A DNA stretch of 64,000 nucleotides from NCBI RefSeq assembly GCF_023278365.1, contig NZ_CP075338.1, positions 1,178,001 through 1,242,000 on the forward strand. The letters run 5' to 3'. Source of the stretch: Epilithonimonas zeae. Lineage in GTDB: Bacteria; Bacteroidota; Bacteroidia; Flavobacteriales; Weeksellaceae. Shown piece by piece: positions 44,321-55,007 of this stretch. The position numbers were made by a program, and so were the translations under genes. The number at the start of each line of letters is the position of its first letter. Position 1 is the first letter of the stretch. The notes under the pieces were generated by a model. The model was not told the DNA's origin. It searched no databases and was given only the letters and a program-made list of their open reading frames with translations.

Positions 44321-47300
44321 TTATTTTTTAATGATTTTAAAAGCCTTCAGTGAATTTTCAACTGTCAGCATATAGACGCCTGAAGGTAAGTTTGATATAT
44401 CGATGCTGCCGTTGCTGAAATAACCACGCTTTACAACGCTTCCTGTGGTACTATAAATAATAAATGCCGGATCCAGCCTATCATTATTTTTTGAAACGAT
44501 GTGAAGTACATCTTTTACGGGATTTGGATGTATTTGAATTTCATCATTATTATCTTTAATCGTAATAACCGAGCTGAGAGTTGTGCCATCGGGATTAACT
44601 GTATATGGTAGATCTCCCATATATCTTTCAGTATCTCTTGAGCATCTTACCCCCATTGCTGCCTGCGGATAAAAGCCTGTTCCCGAGGCCAATTTACCAC
44701 CACTTCCTGATATGCTGCTAAGGTTAAGTCCAATAGCATAACCAGTGTAGAAATCTGCAGGAGAACTGGTCCATAATCCCGTTTGATATTTATAATTATC
44801 TGTAGTAGGCGAAGCGCTTCTGATATTTCTCCAATCATTACCACCAAGAATTCCCCTTATACCGGTTGCAGGGATATTTCCTATGTTATATTTTGAATTT
44901 GGAAAATTAAATACCCAACCGGATCTGCTGCTTGGTGTTGTACTTTCCGTCGTGATTGAAAGTGTATAACCAGGATACTGTCTGACATTTATGGCATTGT
45001 TGACTGCTCCTGCTGTGAGATCTGCAATTGTACTTTGAACAATACCGTAATTTGAAAAACTGCTGCTGGTATTATACCCATTATAGAACCAGGGAGACGA
45101 TCCTCTTGCATAGGTACTATTGTTAACTGCAGCAAATAAATTGGCATTAGCTGTATCTGGAACCCTCCATCCTGCCGGACAAGGATCAAATACTGATTTC
45201 TCTGCAGCATGGCCCCATCTATCCTGTGCAAGTCCGTTTTCATCGGAGATCCAGTCTTTTACTTGTAGTGATTTTGTAAGCAACGTTCCAGCATCTTCAA
45301 TTCCTAGTTCTTGACCGGTTTTGGCTCTGAAAAGGAAATATAACGGATTTTCAGTAGTGTATTTTATTATTTTTCTGATCTTTTCATTCTTCGGTTCAGA
45401 AGCTAAAATACCTGCGGAAGATTTATAAATATCCCACTCTCTCGAATAGCCGGAAATATTGTCTGTCGAAGAAAAAATGTCGTCTGTGATTGGATTGGAT
45501 ATCCCTAAAATGACATTTCCGTTACCGTCGATTCCGATTTGCTTATAAACACTATATGTCGCTGCAACCTGAACACTATTAGCGTGAGCTGATATATATT
45601 GAGTTCCTCCAGGATTATGGAACGTTGGGAAAGGATCTTTCCTGCCCCATTGATAATGCAACCCTCCAGACTGCTGGATTTGTGTTTTAGATTGCAGTTC
45701 AGTGGCTAAATCAGGTCTTATCAGTGTTGATGGTAACGCTTGCAAAGCTCCAAGATTTCTATCCATAAATATTGTACTCATTGGTGTTCCACCTTTAGCA
45801 GGATATATTATTTGAGGATTTGTTGTTGGAATGATGCCGCCATTTTCAATAGATTCAGTTGTATATGTTATTTGATTATCCTCAGACAAAGGGTTTGTAA
45901 CCGGTGCCCAGATATGCCAGCTCCATAATACTTTATCAGGGTTGGATGTCCCCCATACCCCATTATTACCTTTATGATAAGCAATTACAGCGTTCCCTTT
46001 TTCCTTCGCAGCTATCGTAACTTTCAATTGCTGATCCGGATATGTACCAATAATTTGAATTTTTTTGATCAAATCCGGATTGTCAGTCCATACCACGCTT
46101 CCTGTATTGATATTACCTGACGGAAGTTGCTTATTATCGGAAAGATAAAGTTTGTGCATGGCGTAAGCTTTTTTAAGACTGATCAACAGCTCTTTATCTT
46201 GCGCTACAGGATCACTAACTTCACCAGTCATCACTACAAAACTGTTGGGTTCTTTTGTCCAGGCTTTATAATCCGTGTTATCATTGTCGGTTGACAGAAC
46301 ATATTCTGTATTATAAAATACAGGTAACAATGAAAGATTCGGATCTTTCATACATCTTACTGCTCCCAAAGCATTGGTTTTAAAAGTTTGATTGACATAG
46401 ATTCCATTCCAGCCGGTAGCAGAAACATCGGTTCTTTGAGGATCATTACGAATAATCGTTCCTCTGTTACCTCCAATTCCATAAGTCCCAATAAGTAAAA
46501 AAGCATCCGATCCCGGATCCTGATAGACCACTGATGTAGGTGTACCAACATTGTTCTGATAATAAACATAGTTCCCGCTAGTTGGCATTAATCCTATTTT
46601 TCGGTTATCAGTTCCATTAAAATCCATTCCTCTGCCTGGGTAAACCTTGACTCCCAGCAATACATTATTAATTGCATTAGGCAAAATCTGACTATTAGCA
46701 ATATTTGTGTCATCATTCACACCACTGTTTTTTCTGCCCAATGGGTTAAGATTATTATTAATAGTGTTTCTTCCATAATGCGAAGGAACTCGCCATCCAT
46801 TGGGACAAGGATCATACTCTGATTTTAATTCATATGATTTGCTATCTGCGGCAACAGTTGCATTTCCGCTGGAGGCATTGCTATGTAAGCCTTTTCTGTT
46901 ATCTGACCATAAGTCCCAAGTTTCTATCAGGTCAGGATTGGAATTACTGACTTTATACTCCTGACTTGAAAACCATGTTCCATCATTGGTGGCGTGACTA
47001 ATAATGTCAATAGGATTATTAATGGAGTATCTTAAATTTCCATTGATAGTATTGGTGCCAGTATCAATACCTCTTTGCTTTACAGATATTGGTGAAGATT
47101 GTAATGTTGCATAAGCATGTCTCCTGCTTCCAACATCACCTGTGATTTCATAAAATGTTCCGTCCTTATATTGCAGTGGAGGTACAGGATCCTTCCTGCC
47201 CCACTGGTACATCAAACCTCCTGATTTGTTCCATTCATTACCAAGAAAGTGAGCGTTTGTCGCACCAAGATTTCGATCCATATACTGTGGTGTGAATGCC

Positions 47301-47827
47301 TGATTCAAGACATTCGTTTCAAAACCTTGTCCGTAAAGAGCTCCGCCTGAAGGATCATCCGTAATCCAAATATGCCAGGTCCAATAGATTATACCATTGA
47401 CGTTAAAGGCTATACTTGCATTACCTTCACCTTTTGTTTTATCAATTAAAACTTTAATTTTAGCATCCTCGCCCGTTCCAACGATGGAAGTTGAACTTAC
47501 TAATCCATTGACATCTTCCCAAAATACAGTTGCAGTCTGCTGACCGCTTTCAATAATCGGAGTAAATTCCCCAGTATCATTCTGCATATATCTGCCATTT
47601 TTCCACATTTGATAAGCTTTAGCAACAGGTATATATAAACCGTCAGTTTTTGTACCATCAGGCAGAAGACCATCTTTATAAAAAATATAACTATTAGGTG
47701 CAAGCGTATAGTCTCCTTCTGCTTTTTGAAAATTATGAACTAGAGAATTATAATCTATAGACACTGGCTTTTGTCCGAAAAAAAATACGGTACAAATAAG
47801 CATACAAAGTTTGTAAAATTTAATCAT
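44321..47827 (-). CDS. large FISUMP-type surface protein with T9SS sorting domain
   Basis: 1168 residues, signal peptide (MIKFYKLCMLICTVFFFGQ). Two similar halves each carry a Trp-rich segment (WTWHIWITDD; WSWHIWAPV), a MDRNLGA...GGL(M/H)YQWGRKDP block and a DPCP(N/A)GWRVP block, the FISUMP signature. The end is a T9SS type A sorting domain (IQIHPNPVKDVLHIV, then KAFKIIKK). FISUMP proteins are exported by type IX secretion, role unknown. The internal duplication at ~500-residue spacing is clear. No operon partner. Confidence 0.88.
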   Translation of the reverse strand: MIKFYKLCMLICTVFFFGQKPVSIDYNSLVHNFQKAEGDYTLAPNSYIFYKDGLLPDGTKTDGLYIPVAKAYQMWKNGRYMQNDTGEFTPIIESGQQTATVFWEDVNGLVSSTSIVGTGEDAKIKVLIDKTKGEGNASIAFNVNGIIYWTWHIWITDDPSGGALYGQGFETNVLNQAFTPQYMDRNLGATNAHFLGNEWNKSGGLMYQWGRKDPVPPLQYKDGTFYEITGDVGSRRHAYATLQSSPISVKQRGIDTGTNTINGNLRYSINNPIDIISHATNDGTWFSSQEYKVSNSNPDLIETWDLWSDNRKGLHSNASSGNATVAADSKSYELKSEYDPCPNGWRVPSHYGRNTINNNLNPLGRKNSGVNDDTNIANSQILPNAINNVLLGVKVYPGRGMDFNGTDNRKIGLMPTSGNYVYYQNNVGTPTSVVYQDPGSDAFLLIGTYGIGGNRGTIIRNDPQRTDVSATGWNGIYVNQTFKTNALGAVRCMKDPNLSLLPVFYNTEYVLSTDNDNTDYKAWTKEPNSFVVMTGEVSDPVAQDKELLISLKKAYAMHKLYLSDNKQLPSGNINTGSVVWTDNPDLIKKIQIIGTYPDQQLKVTIAAKEKGNAVIAYHKGNNGVWGTSNPDKVLWSWHIWAPVTNPLSEDNQITYTTESIENGGIIPTTNPQIIYPAKGGTPMSTIFMDRNLGALQALPSTLIRPDLATELQSKTQIQQSGGLHYQWGRKDPFPTFHNPGGTQYISAHANSVQVAATYSVYKQIGIDGNGNVILGISNPITDDIFSSTDNISGYSREWDIYKSSAGILASEPKNEKIRKIIKYTTENPLYFLFRAKTGQELGIEDAGTLLTKSLQVKDWISDENGLAQDRWGHAAEKSVFDPCPAGWRVPDTANANLFAAVNNSTYARGSSPWFYNGYNTSSSFSNYGIVQSTIADLTAGAVNNAINVRQYPGYTLSITTESTTPSSRSGWVFNFPNSKYNIGNIPATGIRGILGGNDWRNIRSASPTTDNYKYQTGLWTSSPADFYTGYAIGLNLSSISGSGGKLASGTGFYPQAAMGVRCSRDTERYMGDLPYTVNPDGTTLSSVITIKDNNDEIQIHPNPVKDVLHIVSKNNDRLDPAFIIYSTTGSVVKRGYFSNGSIDISNLPSGVYMLTVENSLKAFKIIKK

Positions 47828-48126
47828 GTTAAGTATTTTTCATAATCATATTACAAAATACGTGCTAATATTAAATGATTAAATCATTATAAGTATGAAT
47901 TTAACAATAATACACATTCATAATTATAATATAGTAAATTGATGCTCGATTTTTAGTGAAATTTGATTGGTATTAAGCATTAAGAGGTTGAGAAATACCC
48001 ATGAAAGAGTTTCTGACTTCCCACATGTAAATGGCGTACACTTTGATAATTCCTTATTATAGATATCGCAGGAAATTCTTTAAGCGAAGTATTTGGTAAA
48101 GAACAATACGGTATAGCAATTTAATT
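47828..48126. other. intergenic region, nothing recognised
   Basis: About 300 AT-rich bases between the divergent FISUMP and exonuclease III genes. I see no exact TAnnTTTG match in either direction. Confidence 0.35.
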
Positions 48127-48909
48127 ATGAAAATAGCGACTTATAATGTTAATGGCATTAACAGTAGACTACCTGTCCTTCTGAAGTGGCTTGAGGAATC
48201 CCAGCCAGACATTGTATGTCTTCAGGAACTCAAAGCACCGCAGGACAGATTTCCCATTAAAGAACTTAATCACGCAGGTTATCAGGCTATATGGAAAGGA
48301 CAAAAACAGTGGAATGGAATCGCCATCCTGAGCAAAGGATATGAAATAACCGAGGTTCAACGACAACTGCCGGGTGATGAAGATGACTTACAAAGCAGAT
48401 ATTTGGAAGCCATCATCGATCAAATGGTTATCTGCTGTCTTTATCTGCCAAATGGAAACCCATATCCGGGATCGAAATATGATTATAAACAAGCATGGGT
48501 AAAGCGTCTGAAAAAGCGAACAAAAGAGTTTATAGATATGGATCTTCCTGCCGTTATAATCGGTGACTTCAATATTATCCCAACTGCTGCTGATGTCTAC
48601 AAACCTGAAAAATGGGAAAACGATGCACTCTACAGGATCGAAATGCGAAGAGCTTATCAATCACTACTTAAATTAGGATGGACAGATTCTTTGAGAACAC
48701 TTTATCCATCGCAAACTATTTATACTTTTTGGGATTACCTTTTCAAGGCTTATGAACGGAATGCCGGCATTAGACTGGATCATATTTTATTAAGCCCGTA
48801 TTTAAAAAATTGTTTGATAAGCGGCGGCGTGGACAAACATGTCAGAGGATGGCTGAAATCAAGTGACCACGCACCGGTTTGGGTGGAACTTGATAAAAGC
48901 AAAGTCTAA
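48127..48909 (+). CDS. xth: exodeoxyribonuclease III
   Basis: 260 residues of the EEP/ExoIII family (AP endonuclease and 3'-exonuclease). Motifs in order: ATYNVNGINSRL, CLQELKAPQDRFP (catalytic Glu), VIIGDFNIIPT (Asp/Asn), LDHILLSP and SSDHAPVWVEL (Asp-His). The active site is complete. It sits alone, 107 bases before the PA2169-type gene. In base-excision repair it cuts abasic sites. Part of the DNA-repair content of this part of the window. Confidence 0.94.
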   Translation: MKIATYNVNGINSRLPVLLKWLEESQPDIVCLQELKAPQDRFPIKELNHAGYQAIWKGQKQWNGIAILSKGYEITEVQRQLPGDEDDLQSRYLEAIIDQMVICCLYLPNGNPYPGSKYDYKQAWVKRLKKRTKEFIDMDLPAVIIGDFNIIPTAADVYKPEKWENDALYRIEMRRAYQSLLKLGWTDSLRTLYPSQTIYTFWDYLFKAYERNAGIRLDHILLSPYLKNCLISGGVDKHVRGWLKSSDHAPVWVELDKSKV

Positions 48910-49016
48910 ACCTATAGTATTGCAATATATCACATCAATTCCCTTGGTATAATATTGAATATTACAGACAGGGCATATTTATTGCAACACACCTCGCTCA
49001 CCAAACAATTTTTATT

Positions 49017-49466
49017 ATGAATAATGAAAAAACAGTATCAACACTCAATGATTTGCTGAACATCACAAACGACAGAATTCAGGGATTCTCTAAAGTTGAA
49101 GATAAAGTATGGGAAACACACCCTGCTTTGAGAAATGATTATGATCAAATGGTATCAAGATCGCAGGAAATGAAAAATGATCTCATCAGACTCATTAATG
49201 AACGCGGTGGTCAGCCAGACAATACAGGAAGTACTGCAGGTGCAATACACCGTGCCTGGATTGATGTTAAAAATGAATTATCTTTTGACAATGATGAGGC
49301 AACACTTGAAAATGTAGTATTTGGAGAAAATGCTGCTATTAAAGCCTATCAAAATGCATTAGACAATGGTGATCTCTGCCCTGAAAGCTCTCAGGTCGTA
49401 TTAGATCACCTGCATCATCTAAAAGCTTCACATTCGAAGTTTGAACATCTTGAAAATCGCAGTTGA
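49017..49466 (+). CDS. PA2169-type four-helix-bundle protein (DUF2383), second copy
   Basis: 149 residues, same length and layout as the protein at 28775-29224, with the same opening (DLLNITNDRIQGFSKV), the RAWIDVKNE block and the ENVVFGENAAI block. Two paralogues 20 kb apart suggest an old duplication. The function is unknown in both. Strong terminator at 49475. Confidence 0.85.
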   Translation: MNNEKTVSTLNDLLNITNDRIQGFSKVEDKVWETHPALRNDYDQMVSRSQEMKNDLIRLINERGGQPDNTGSTAGAIHRAWIDVKNELSFDNDEATLENVVFGENAAIKAYQNALDNGDLCPESSQVVLDHLHHLKASHSKFEHLENRS

Positions 49467-49474
49467 TCGATATG

Positions 49475-49508
49475 AAAAAGAGAGTCAAAATTGACTCTCT
49501 TTTTTTTT
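49475..49508 (+). terminator. terminator of the second PA2169-type gene
   Basis: Perfect stem of 14 bp (AAAAAGAGAGTCAA and its complement) with a 2-nt loop and a long T run; starts 9 bases after the stop codon. Confidence 0.9.
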
Positions 49509-49960
49509 GCGAATTCGTTATAAAGCGTTAAATCTGGATTGTAATAATGTATCTGCCTTAGTTTCCGTTTACTGTATTTTAGAACTGCTGAATACTAAAT
49601 AAATACAATCATTATTCTTAAGTAGATGGAATAATGTTCAGAATGCTATCAAGATCAGTATTTTATTTTTTTAAATACCTTCGTCTAATTTCATTATGGA
49701 CATAACTTTACTACGGCAAAGATGATCGCAACTCTTTTTAGGTTTCATTATTCAACTTGAAATGCAAAAATAACAAAGCTGTAAAATAATTATGTCAGAT
49801 AAATTTCTTTTAAGGTATAAAATGCTTTTAGACAAATAAATAAGCAGAGAAATTTACGAGCCATTTTCCTGCTTTCGGTTTGAAACGAAAGGCAGAATAC
49901 GCACCCGGTCATCATGACCAAAAATATATTATGTTAACTTTGACGGTTCAACACCCAAAT
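49509..49960. other. intergenic region before the second TPR-AraC regulator
   Basis: About 450 bases. An in-frame upstream start at 49880 would add 27 residues without signal-peptide character, so I leave this stretch as leader/intergenic. No clear promoter box. Confidence 0.4.
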
Positions 49961-51586
49961 ATGATGACAAATAAATTAAATGACCGGAAGAGTTCTCTTT
50001 TTCGCCTAACAACTCTTTGTACAATTATTTTAATAACCTTCACAAAGGCACAAAACCCTGAAGCCTTTAATAAAATTTACACCAATACATATCTTGAAAT
50101 ATCTCAAAAAGATTTCAGAAGAGCATTAAAAATAGCTGATTCTCTATATAATATTTCCGAAAGTCCGCGCTATAAAGCTAAGAGCCTCATGCTGTCAGCT
50201 ACATTACTTCAACAAGCCGGAGAATTTAAAGAAGCTGTTGATTATGCCACAAAAGCTGACGGCATACTGGGCGACACAAATGAATATGTATGGAAAGCGA
50301 AGGTATCTGGTTTTTTAGCTACCCAGTATAGACATCTGGGACTTTATGACTATTCAAAAAAATATATAGATCAAACAACTGAAATTATAAAAAACATCGA
50401 TGATCTAAAACTTGTCAATCAAACGAATGGCTTTCTTATGCAAGAGAAAGCTTACTATCAGCTTGAACAAAAAAATTATCGTGAATCAATTAAAATGATT
50501 GATGGCGCCTCACGGTATTTTAGTCTCTCCGGACAGGATAATCCGTTTCTTACAGCTAATAATGAACAGCTTTTAGGTTTGAATTATTACCACCTGAAAA
50601 ATTATTCAAAGGCTATGAATTATTATCAAAAAGCTTTGAATAAATTGAATGAAATGCCTGACAACTTCCTTACAGCCTTGGTTCTAAATGGAATGGCACA
50701 AATCCATATCGCACAAAAAAATCCCGAAAAAGCAAAGCCTTTGATTGATAAAGCTCAGAAGCTTGCTGAAGAGTCACCCTACCTCAGCTTAAAAAATGAA
50801 ATTTATCAAAGCTCTCAGCAATATTACGCTTTAACCAAAGATATTGAAAAACTTGAATTAAGCAAACGCAAACAAGACTCTGTTAAAGAAAAAATCAGCG
50901 GCAAAACTGCATCTTTTATTAATGATTCCTTTACAAAAATGGAGAAAGATTCTCAAAAAAAACAACAGCAGTCAGAGCGAAAAAGTGTATGGATTGCATT
51001 AACGCTTTTATTGCTAAGCTTAATTATGGGTTATTTTATGATCTATAGAAAGCGTCAGAAAGAAAAATTTATAAAAATACAGCAGATCTTAAATGAATTT
51101 GAAGAGATAAACAGCAAAAGAATGGTCGAATCCGACATTCCCGAAGCCAATTTTTTTTCTATTAATGAGGCTTTGTCTCAACAACAAGATGACATTGAAA
51201 CAGAAACTCAAGCTTTAATGACTCCCGCTACTGAAAAGAAAATCCTAGGTAAGCTTGAAAAGTTTGAACAGACCACATTATTTACCCGAAATAATGTATC
51301 TCTTCCATATGTTGCAGCTTATTGCAGCACAAACACTAAGTATCTTTCTTTTGTAGTTAATAACCACAAAAAGAAAGATTTTAAGAATTACATTAATGAA
51401 TTGAGGGTTAGACATATTATTCATAAACTAAAAAATGACAGTCAATATCACAAGTACAAAATTTCCAGCTTAGCTGAGGAAGCCGGTTTTTCATCTCAAA
51501 GTAAGTTTGCAGCTGCATTTAGGAAAGTTACTGATGTCTCGCCTTCCGAATTCCTTGATCATCTTCGATCACAGCATTTGAATTGA
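49961..51586 (+). CDS. TPR-containing transmembrane AraC-type regulator, second copy
   Basis: 541 residues from the ATG at 49961. This start places the signal/anchor sequence (SSLFRLTTLCTIILITFTKA) at the N-terminus. TPR-like helical repeats run to ~residue 330 (e.g. YYHLKNYSKAMNYYQKAL), followed by a membrane span (VWIALTLLLLSLIMGYFMIY) and a C-terminal AraC DNA-binding domain (ISSLAEEAGFSSQSKFAAAF, then VSPSEF). Same plan and similar DNA-binding part as the regulator at 9693-11285. Likely controls the two surface-protein genes that follow. Confidence 0.85.
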   Translation: MMTNKLNDRKSSLFRLTTLCTIILITFTKAQNPEAFNKIYTNTYLEISQKDFRRALKIADSLYNISESPRYKAKSLMLSATLLQQAGEFKEAVDYATKADGILGDTNEYVWKAKVSGFLATQYRHLGLYDYSKKYIDQTTEIIKNIDDLKLVNQTNGFLMQEKAYYQLEQKNYRESIKMIDGASRYFSLSGQDNPFLTANNEQLLGLNYYHLKNYSKAMNYYQKALNKLNEMPDNFLTALVLNGMAQIHIAQKNPEKAKPLIDKAQKLAEESPYLSLKNEIYQSSQQYYALTKDIEKLELSKRKQDSVKEKISGKTASFINDSFTKMEKDSQKKQQQSERKSVWIALTLLLLSLIMGYFMIYRKRQKEKFIKIQQILNEFEEINSKRMVESDIPEANFFSINEALSQQQDDIETETQALMTPATEKKILGKLEKFEQTTLFTRNNVSLPYVAAYCSTNTKYLSFVVNNHKKKDFKNYINELRVRHIIHKLKNDSQYHKYKISSLAEEAGFSSQSKFAAAFRKVTDVSPSEFLDHLRSQHLN

Positions 51587-52033
51587 AATCGATGTTTTTT
51601 TTTCGGAAATAAACCGATCGCGTCCGTTTAGCGTCGCATAATTTTGTCTAAAACTTAAAAATCACATTAAATTATTGAATCTGAATTTTGATCGAAGATG
51701 ACATTCAGAAGATTAAAATTCATAAAGTTAAGGGAGGCAGCAGTCTCCTTTTTTATTTTTGCTAATCACCAGACTATTAAATTATTAAATCTCTATTCAT
51801 AATATATTATTGACATTCATTTTCCTGAATACGACCCCTCATTTTGTTGTATATCAGTTTTGATAACTGGTATTTTGCATCAGATTTTTTGACTTGCTGG
51901 AAACAGGATACAAATGATGAAAAAAGTCTGAAAGCTTTTCCCGAATATCTATCGGGAAAGTTTTTTTGACCACCCGAATCTGAAAGCAAGAATTTAATTC
52001 TTAAAAAGGTTTATTAAATTTTATCAACACAAA
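51587..52033. other. intergenic region with two hairpins, possible small RNA
   Basis: A weak terminator at 51730-51755 (AAGGGAG / CTCCTTT then T-rich) probably ends the regulator gene. About 180 bases further is a second, strong one (51935-51967). The DNA between could be a small untranslated transcript; no promoter box is exact. Confidence 0.35.
51935..51967 (+). terminator. strong terminator without an upstream ORF
   Basis: Stem CTTTTCCCGA / TCGGGAAAG with a 7-nt loop and seven T residues, just before the 982-residue protein gene. No gene ends within 340 bases before it. Confidence 0.7.
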
Positions 52034-54982
52034 ATGACACGAAAAATTTTTAACTATCTCAACAGAGGAAGGTTCTTCTGCTGTTTAATTTTTCTTACAG
52101 CTAATTTTCTTTTTGCTGAAGGGTCTAAAGATCTTTATCCTAGCGGCTCTGCTGGCGGCCGTGCTTATCTGTACAGTAATACTTATAATGGTACCACCGG
52201 TTCTACGATGGCTTCGTGGCCTTTTAAAACAGCGGGAGCACATTATGCTTATGTTAAGGCGGGTGAAATTATCCACACAGCCTCAAGTGCTCAGGGTATA
52301 GGAAATGGCAGAATTGTTCTTACAGCTCCGGATGGCTCTGTTTACACTTCCGCTAATAACACTACTGGACAGATAAGCAACAGAACTTCAGAGTTGGCAG
52401 GACCAAGACTTTTAGGACAGGCAGCTGGTTCGAATCGATATTTAACTTTTAACAGAACTGCGACAGCGAACCAAGCTGGTATATGGAAAATCGAATTTAC
52501 GCCAACCGGTGACGTTAATTCTTCCGCTACGCCTTCAGTTACAAGTGTTGCTGCAGACGCTTCTTGGACTCAGGGAACAAATTCAGAATTAATTGCAGCC
52601 TGGGACGTCTCGGTAGAATCTTCGGGTTCATGGATAACAGGTCGGACTTATTCCAATGTAGTAAATTTGCATATCAGCAATACTCAAAGTGGGTTTTACG
52701 GACAGGTTTACGCATTAACAAAAGATGGTTATATCTACAGAGTTAATAATAATGGTAATAATGGAGTCGGCTTTACATTTTTTGTGAACAATAGAGGTTT
52801 TATTTCAAATAACAGCTCTACTTATAAAAGTATGGACTTTTCAAGCGGTATTGCATCTTATGTACAATCCCCTATTGCTGCAGATACATCATCAGACATC
52901 ACCCATAAGATATTTTACAGTCAGCCATCCTCTGATCTGCCTGTATCAGCAAGTGGTAGTGTACCCGGAAATACAACCTGGCTGAGAACAAACGTCATTG
53001 AACCTACAGTTTACAATGTGAGCCTTGTTGGTGCTGAAACAACACCTGGACAGGTCAGCAGTGTTAAAGGTGGCTATGTTAGATTTAATGCAGCAGTTCA
53101 AGGTTCCTATACAATTACTATAGAAAGTGCTTCAATACCAGCGACTTTTATAACACGGACTTTAACCGGAATCGCTGCCGCAGGCAACAATAATGTATTC
53201 TGGGATGGAAAAGACGGCAATGGCAACAATCTGCCGCAGGGTAACCAGCCAATCAGGCTTAAAGTTCAATTACGCGGTGCAGAAGTGCATTTTCCATTTA
53301 TTGACATGGAAATAAATCCCAACGGTATAGTGTTGGAACTTTTAAATGGGATCGATACTACCAGCGAACGCTACCGTGTATATTGGGATGATAGTGATAT
53401 AACGAGGACTACCACCAATAATCAGGGAAAAGGATCTACACCTGCTAACGCCAGCGTTTCCGGTTCACTTAGTGGTCCTACCGGTACAGGTGGACATATG
53501 TGGGGACAGCAGACTAACAGCACAAGCCCCCTGACTTCAGCCAATCTCGGAAATGGATTTGGTAATGAAAAATCAATCGACACGTGGTCTTATATCAAGG
53601 GGCCGATTGCCCAATCAGAAACTTCAGTTATTGTAAAGACAGCCGATCTTCAGGTTACGGCTGTTACTGCAGATAAGAACACTTTGGCAATTGCCGACCA
53701 GATTACCTATACAGTGAAAGTGAAAAATAATGGCCCTAGCGATGTTGAAAATGCACCATTCACTTTTACAGCGCCGTCAGGTTTCGATCCGCAGTCTCTC
53801 ACATTTGCCGGTAACAACTGTGGCACTCAAGCGAATGCTGTCAGCTATAATGCGGTTACACACATCTATTCTTCTCAGCTTAATCTGCCCAACGGATGCG
53901 AAATTACATACACCTTTACAATGCTTGTGAGCAGCGCGGCAAATGCAGGTGCTGTAGAGGTTCAGGCTGCGATATTAAGACCAAACGATGTTACGGATCC
54001 TGATGCGACCAATAATACGCCAGGTGTGCCTCCTACTAATGCCCAATACGAGTGTGCCAACAACGGACTTGGGGGAATATGTAATAACATTTTGAACCAT
54101 AATACTGTAACATTTACACCAGGTGAAATCTGTACAGAACCCGTCAATGGGAATACCTTTCAATGGAGTATTTCAGACTCTCCGAACCCTTATATTACTC
54201 AGAATATTACGCAACCACCTTCTAACTACGGATTTGTTTTTGACATTTATGAACTGGATAATTCGTTCAATTTAAATATCAATGGTACGTTGATAGCTAC
54301 ACAAGAGCTTCAGTTCCAGTCATCAGGAACTTCCGGCATCAATGTCCGATTCGCCGATGGATCTCAATATGAAGTCAACACTACACACAATGGAACAGCT
54401 GCTGATATCTGGCAGATGCGAGGAAATCCTGCTAATCCACTCATCCGTATCTCTATCAGCCCAGCCGGTGTTATCTCCCTTTATGGAAGTAAGGCTTCAT
54501 ATGGATCTCTTCAACCGCTTGTGCTTACTAATGGTAATGCATTAAATACTATCACGTGGAACCATACAGGGACTAATAACATTACTGTCACTCAAAATGT
54601 TGTCGGCCTGACCATTATGGATGGTTACGGTTATGGTCTTAATATTACACCTTGCGCGTGCTACCGACCCGCTGTTTTGACAGGGAATGGTCCAGATACT
54701 AAGATGGGCATTACTCTTTTGAAAAGGGCTGGTGGTGATGCTCCAGGAAACTGGCCGATGGCAAGGAAGTCAGGACATATAGCCTTGGAATCTAATAATC
54801 GTGGCTTTGTAATAACACGCCTTTCCACGACTGAAATTCAAGGACAAAGCAGCCCCACTACCATCGCACCTAAAATCGTAAACCCGCAGGAAGGTATGAT
54901 GGTCTATGATACAACTGTTAAATGCTTGAAAATTTACCATGACGGTATATGGAGCTGTTTTAACAAACAAGCTTGTCCATAA
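52034..54982 (+). CDS. large secreted protein with a DUF11-type repeat domain
   Basis: 982 residues with a signal sequence (FFCCLIFLTANFLFA). Beta-rich segments throughout. At about 540-665 lies a DUF11/CARDB-like domain (YTVKVKNNGPSDVENAPFTF), which in other bacteria stands on the cell surface. The C-terminus (GMMVYDTTVKCLKIYHDGIW) is a short tail shared with the next gene and with many surface proteins of these bacteria, without a T9SS signature. The gene lies behind a TPR-AraC regulator. Adhesion or envelope function is likely but not shown. Confidence 0.8.
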   Translation: MTRKIFNYLNRGRFFCCLIFLTANFLFAEGSKDLYPSGSAGGRAYLYSNTYNGTTGSTMASWPFKTAGAHYAYVKAGEIIHTASSAQGIGNGRIVLTAPDGSVYTSANNTTGQISNRTSELAGPRLLGQAAGSNRYLTFNRTATANQAGIWKIEFTPTGDVNSSATPSVTSVAADASWTQGTNSELIAAWDVSVESSGSWITGRTYSNVVNLHISNTQSGFYGQVYALTKDGYIYRVNNNGNNGVGFTFFVNNRGFISNNSSTYKSMDFSSGIASYVQSPIAADTSSDITHKIFYSQPSSDLPVSASGSVPGNTTWLRTNVIEPTVYNVSLVGAETTPGQVSSVKGGYVRFNAAVQGSYTITIESASIPATFITRTLTGIAAAGNNNVFWDGKDGNGNNLPQGNQPIRLKVQLRGAEVHFPFIDMEINPNGIVLELLNGIDTTSERYRVYWDDSDITRTTTNNQGKGSTPANASVSGSLSGPTGTGGHMWGQQTNSTSPLTSANLGNGFGNEKSIDTWSYIKGPIAQSETSVIVKTADLQVTAVTADKNTLAIADQITYTVKVKNNGPSDVENAPFTFTAPSGFDPQSLTFAGNNCGTQANAVSYNAVTHIYSSQLNLPNGCEITYTFTMLVSSAANAGAVEVQAAILRPNDVTDPDATNNTPGVPPTNAQYECANNGLGGICNNILNHNTVTFTPGEICTEPVNGNTFQWSISDSPNPYITQNITQPPSNYGFVFDIYELDNSFNLNINGTLIATQELQFQSSGTSGINVRFADGSQYEVNTTHNGTAADIWQMRGNPANPLIRISISPAGVISLYGSKASYGSLQPLVLTNGNALNTITWNHTGTNNITVTQNVVGLTIMDGYGYGLNITPCACYRPAVLTGNGPDTKMGITLLKRAGGDAPGNWPMARKSGHIALESNNRGFVITRLSTTEIQGQSSPTTIAPKIVNPQEGMMVYDTTVKCLKIYHDGIWSCFNKQACP

Positions 54983-55007
54983 TAATTTTACTAATCAATA
55001 ATTAATA

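Noticed and set aside
49880-49960. Upstream start of the second TPR-AraC regulator.
   Set aside because: The added 27 residues would place the signal peptide inside the protein.
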